Below, in pieces: positions 60,013 through 64,000 of a stretch of 64,000 nt of DNA; positions within the stretch are counted from its first letter, which is position 1; every line of letters starts with the position of its first letter. Source of the DNA: Crocodylus rhombifer (Eukaryota > Chordata > Crocodylia > Crocodylidae); NCBI GenBank assembly GCA_038503035.1, contig JAVSML010000955.1, positions 129,364-193,363 on the forward strand, read 5' to 3'. The notes beneath the pieces were generated by a model. That model was not told the DNA's origin. It worked only from the letters and a program-made list of their open reading frames with translations, and did not search any database. The position numbers and the translations under genes were made by a program.

Positions 60013-60105
60013 TTCTTGTATACAATAGTTTAGATAGGGATGATCCTGCCTTAAACAGACTGCTGGACTAAATGACCCTTCCAGTCATACTATTATATGA
60101 TTATC
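60013..60105 (+). mobile_element. CR1 LINE 3' tail fragment, sense
   Basis: GGGATGATCCTGCC, CTGCTGGACTAAATGACC, CTTCCAGTC and TATATGATTATC follow the order of a CR1 3' UTR and tail. Confidence 0.65.
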
Positions 60106-61746
60106 TACTAACCCACAGTGATAAATCAACAGATTATGTTTAATATCAGGGAAAAATCTAAATTGAAACCTCTATGAGCCTGTCACTCGAGATACAGGAT
60201 GGAACTTCGCCCACATGAGTTGTTTTAAAGTTCCTGAAACCAAGGGCTGAAGAAAATGCTGGAGAAATGGTTCTAGCTAATTAATGCTGAAATAGCTAAC
60301 ACTCAAATGTGTTGACTCTTTGTTAGGTTAAAAGGCAATCATGTAGCAATGAAAAGAGTATGACAGTGAAAGTTCATATTCTGCTTATTGCATTTTTTGA
60401 TCTTAATTTGAATGTTACCCTCTTAATGAGTGGAGCAACTCGCAGCCACATCAGAAGGCTGTGGAGGGAAAGAATGGAGGTCATAAAAGCAATAAAACTA
60501 TATGAGTACTTTTTTAATAGACCAGTACTTTGCATGTCTTAAACTTCTCTACTTTGTAAATAGATAAGGACTTTTCTAAATCAGAGAAGGGAAAGGAATA
60601 GTGGATAGAAAAATATGTAAAGACTGGGTACATATTATGTAGCGTATTATAGTACATATTTTGGGAGCATGTTACATAGAGGAAAATGTGTGCTCAGGTA
60701 AAAGTGACTTATTTTAATACCCTTGCTTCAGGCCCTGGGCACCAACTACCTACTTTTCAGGACACAGCTCCCACAGGTCCCCAGTATCTGCAAATACTTA
60801 TCTACATGCTTAACTGTATGTGACTGTATGCAAATTCCATTGAGCTCCCATTGGAAGCCAGTGAGAGCTAGGCACCTAGTTTCACGCCTTCAAAAAATCT
60901 CTCCTATATAGTCCTTCTTCAGCAAGCTGCTTAAGTGTATGCTTAATCTGTGTGATGCTTATACTATTTTCATGAGGGTCATATATCTGCATCATTAAAT
61001 GCAATATTAACAAGCATATCCAGACCAAAGCTATTTCTCTGCCAAATTGCTGCTGTTGACCACTCCAGTCATTTGTCAGTAAGATACTATTGTTAATGGG
61101 AAGTAATAGTATCCAGAAATAAGGCAAGGGGTTGCAGCCCTTCCCTTGCCCCCCCCTTCCCTCTACCCAAAGCTCTTAGTTCATGACCCCATCTGATTAG
61201 TCAGCAGTGCAGGCTCCATTTGAATAGTGACCTCTGAGATCAACAGTTGATTGGAACAGGATCCATCTGGAACCCCTGCTTTCATGTGGCTCTGCAGCCC
61301 AGAGGGTGAATGCTGCTGCTTTTCAATTTCCCTCTCCCTCCCTCTCCCCAGTGATTTTAGCAGCAGTGGAAAGGAGGGGACAAGTGATGGTAGCAGCACT
61401 CAATGTCTTAGTTCTGCAACAGGAACTCCAGTAAACTCTGTTCTAAGAACTCGCATTCAACACAGCCAAAGGGGGTGCTGCTACACCCTATCCGGATCCA
61501 CCCCGATAATGGGGAATGTTCCCCCTTGCCCATACTTGTGGTAGAACCACTTTCTCTAAGCTGGGAGCAGAAACAACCTTAGACATAGTCCAAGCGGGAA
61601 AAAAATCTCATTCTAAATGGTAAGGTGCTGGGAAGTGAGGAGTAACTGAAAATAGGGACACTTTACTTAGACAAATTATGCTTTCTTTAGCTACCCCTTA
61701 CATGGACTTCCATATCAACTACTGTGTACTTTTTTCTGAAACATTA
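60106..61746. other. No gene seen
   Basis: AT-rich; short frames without motifs. Confidence 0.5.
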
Positions 61747-63358
61747 GAACTTACTGACAACTGACGCCCAGGAAAAAGCCAACCTGTTAAATCGGTACTT
61801 TGTGTCGGTCTTTTATCGCTCCCATGGGACGCCCATGCCCTGACAATTTGCACTCAAGGAGCTGGCGAGCATCATAGCCCAGCCCCTGGCACGGATCTTT
61901 GAGAACTCCTGGTGCTCTGGTGTGTGCCCAAAGACTGGAAGAAGGCCAATGTGGTGCCTATCTTCAAGAAAGGGAGGAAAGTGGATCCAGCTAACTATAG
62001 GCCCATCAGCCTGACTTCTATCTCAGGGAAGATCTTAGAAAAGTTTATTAAAGAGGCCATCCTTAATGGACTGGCTGACACCAATATCCTGAGGGATAGC
62101 CACCACGGGTTTGTTGTGGGTAGGTCTTGCTTGACCAGTCTCATTTCCTTCTATGACCAGGTGACCTATCACCTGGACAAGGGAGAACAGATTGATGTCA
62201 TATATCCTGACTTCAAAAAAGCTTTTGATCTGGTATCCCATGATCTCCTCTTGGCAAAACTGGCCAATTGAGGCCTTGGGTCCACCACGATCCACTGGCT
62301 GGGAAATTGGCTCTGGGGTTGGACCCAGAGGGTTGTAATTGATGGCAGTCACTCATCGTGGTGCCCTGTGACCAGTGGGGTCCCTCAAGGCTCTCTCTTT
62401 GGACCCATACTGTTCAACATCTTCATTAATGATGTGGACATTGGAGTCAGGAGCGGACTGGCCACGTTTGCCAATAATACCAAATTTTGGGGCAAAGCAT
62501 CCACACCAGAAGTCAGGAGGGTGATTGAGGCTGACATGGACAGGCTCAGCAAATGGGCAGACGAGAACCTGATGGTGTTTAACACCAAAAAATGCAAGCT
62601 TCTCCACCTTGGGAGGAAAAAGCTGCAGCATCCTTATAGGCTCAGCAGTGCTACACTGGCTAGCGCTACAGAAGAAAGACTCGGGGGTCATCACTGACCA
62701 CAAGATGAACATGAGCCTACAATGTGATGCTGTGGTTAATAAAGCAACCAAAATGCTGGCTTACATCCATAGATGCTTCACAAGCAAATCCCGGGACGTC
62801 ATTCTCCCCTTGTACTCAGCCTTGATGAGGCTGCAGCTGGAGTACTGTGTCCAGTTTTGGGCTCCACAATTAAAAAAGGATGTGGAGAAGCTTGAGAGAG
62901 TCCAGAGAAGAGCCATATGCATGATCAGAGGTCAGGAAAGCAGACCTTACAACAACAGGCTGAGAGGCATGGGGCTCTTTAGCCTGGAAAAGCGCAGGCT
63001 CAGGAGTGACCTGATGGCCACCTATAAGTTTATCAGGGATGACCGCCAGGATCTGGGGGAGCGTTTGTTCACCAGAGCGCCCCAAGGGATGACGAGGTCT
63101 AACCGTTATAAACTACTGCAAGACCGTTTCAGGCTGGACATAGGGAAGAACTTCTTTACTGTCAGAGTCCCCAAGGTCTGGAACAGCCTGCCATCAGAGG
63201 TGGTTCAAGCACCTACATTGAACACCTTCAGGAGTAAATTGGATGCTTATCTTGCTGGGATCCTATGACCTCAGCTGACTTCCTACCCTTCGGGCGGGGG
63301 GGCTGGACTTGATGATCTTCTGAGGTCCCTTCCAGCCCTAATGTCTATGAAATCTACT
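61747..63358 (+). mobile_element. CR1 LINE, sense, inactive reverse transcriptase
   Basis: CR1 ORF2 from EKANLLNRYFVSVF (about 61770-61815) to the 3' UTR ending near CTATGAAATCTA. An internal deletion follows 61835, a frameshift lies near 61910, an in-frame TGA at 62269-62271, and a further frameshift near 62676; the last frame ends at 63268. Motif A is altered (YPDFKKAFD) and the catalytic FADD box reads FANN (62467-62478). It differs in sequence from the other copies, suggesting an older subfamily. Confidence 0.9.
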
Positions 63359-63379
63359 GAGCGCATCTTTGTGAAACAT

Positions 63380-64000
63380 TTACTGAGCAGTTGACTAATT
63401 AGCTGCACAGTAAACATCTTGTTGCATACGCATGCACCCTATTAAGCTGAAGTAAACTTTAATCTGCAGCAGGACAATACTTGTATTTACAATTAAACTA
63501 CAGCTGCATATGTGTAGGCACTGGAGGTGCTGGCTAGAGTGCAAGCATGCTTCAGTGTGTGTGGCTGTCTGCCTGCTAGCCCTGTGCTGAATTACCCTCA
63601 TGCCCCAGTCAGTCCCTCTGCAGCACGTTAAACTGGAGAGAGCAGCCCCAGGCTGCCAGTCTGACCCCTAGAGCCCCCTGCCAGCTTGGGCTACTCCACC
63701 TTGGCTCAACATGCTGCGATCCCGGGTGCACATGCAGATGAGTGGCTGTCAGCAATAAGTTCTAGAATGATAAACTTATTACTTATTGCCAGAGCTTATT
63801 GCTGTGCATTAATAAACACATGTAGACCTGCCCACTGAGGGCATCCTATATGTGCATTTTACTGTGGAGTTGACTAATTAGCTACTTAGTAAAGCATTAA
63901 CATCTACATATGTGGTGCTATTAGGTCCCAGTCAACTAATTCATTATGCTATACTGCCTGACACAAATATTATCCCATGCCAGAGTTTAGTGTGTCACAA
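63380..64000. repeat. Probable MITE-like repeat, runs to window end
   Basis: A motif AGTTGACTAATTAGCT followed by AGTAAA and ACATC occurs at about 63391-63418 and again at 63871-63905. GTAGACCTGCCC and AACATCTACAT motifs are of the kind seen in reptile Harbinger-type MITEs. No termini confirmed and no coding capacity. Confidence 0.4.

Overview
The window reads as non-coding vertebrate chromosomal DNA from a sauropsid, most likely a crocodilian or a turtle. The basis is several CR1 LINE copies, some ending in short 8-bp tails, together with hAT elements, long-terminal-repeat (LTR) elements and large AT-rich stretches without genes. No cellular gene could be identified on either strand. Every long open frame with recognisable homology belongs to a transposable element, and the species assignment is inference.

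Layout: 1-2621 holds the 3' end of a decayed Ty3/gypsy-like retrotransposon (broken integrase frame, then a promoter-bearing LTR-like tail). 2.6-9.2 kb is mostly unique AT-rich sequence with a few hairpins. 9.2-13.1 kb is a DNA-transposon cluster: a foldback repeat, an antisense CR1 split by an approximately 860-bp element with terminal inverted repeats (TIRs), a non-autonomous hAT with a perfect 8-bp target-site duplication (TSD), and a second CR1 split by a 264-bp hAT. 13.1-26.7 kb is largely unremarkable, with one 400-base assembly gap (17839-18238) inside a CA-rich tract. 26.8-28.1 kb is a degenerate tandem array of about 165-bp units.

31176-34741 is a three-layer nest: an antisense LTR with GATGT duplications contains a second antisense LTR-like insertion and a 5'-truncated CR1 whose reverse-transcriptase frame is still open over 562 codons. 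36.9-38.6 kb is a second relative of the gypsy LTR-like tail, carrying its own minisatellite and a (CTCTG)n microsatellite. 42.0-46.7 kb is another nest: a foldback element inside a possible MITE-like sequence, followed by an antisense CR1 cut by two solo LTRs. A further antisense CR1 (47.04-49.45 kb) follows.

49.5-57.6 kb has small palindromes and a TIR-ended element of about 1.6 kb with a poly-G tract. 57602-58559 is a solo LTR of the same family as the outer LTR at 31-34.7 kb. 59.8-64 kb has CR1 and MITE-like material, including a sense CR1 whose reverse-transcriptase FADD box has become FANN.

The elements do not form a pathway; what links them is insertion history. The nesting gives relative ages (CR1 before solo LTRs at 42.8-46.7 kb; LTR before CR1 at 31.2-34.7 kb), so CR1 and LTR activity alternated. 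I found no convincing new biological system. The most useful leads are the nested loci with precise junctions, the two long foldback repeats, and one unidentified 125-codon open frame at 30293-30670 on the minus strand.
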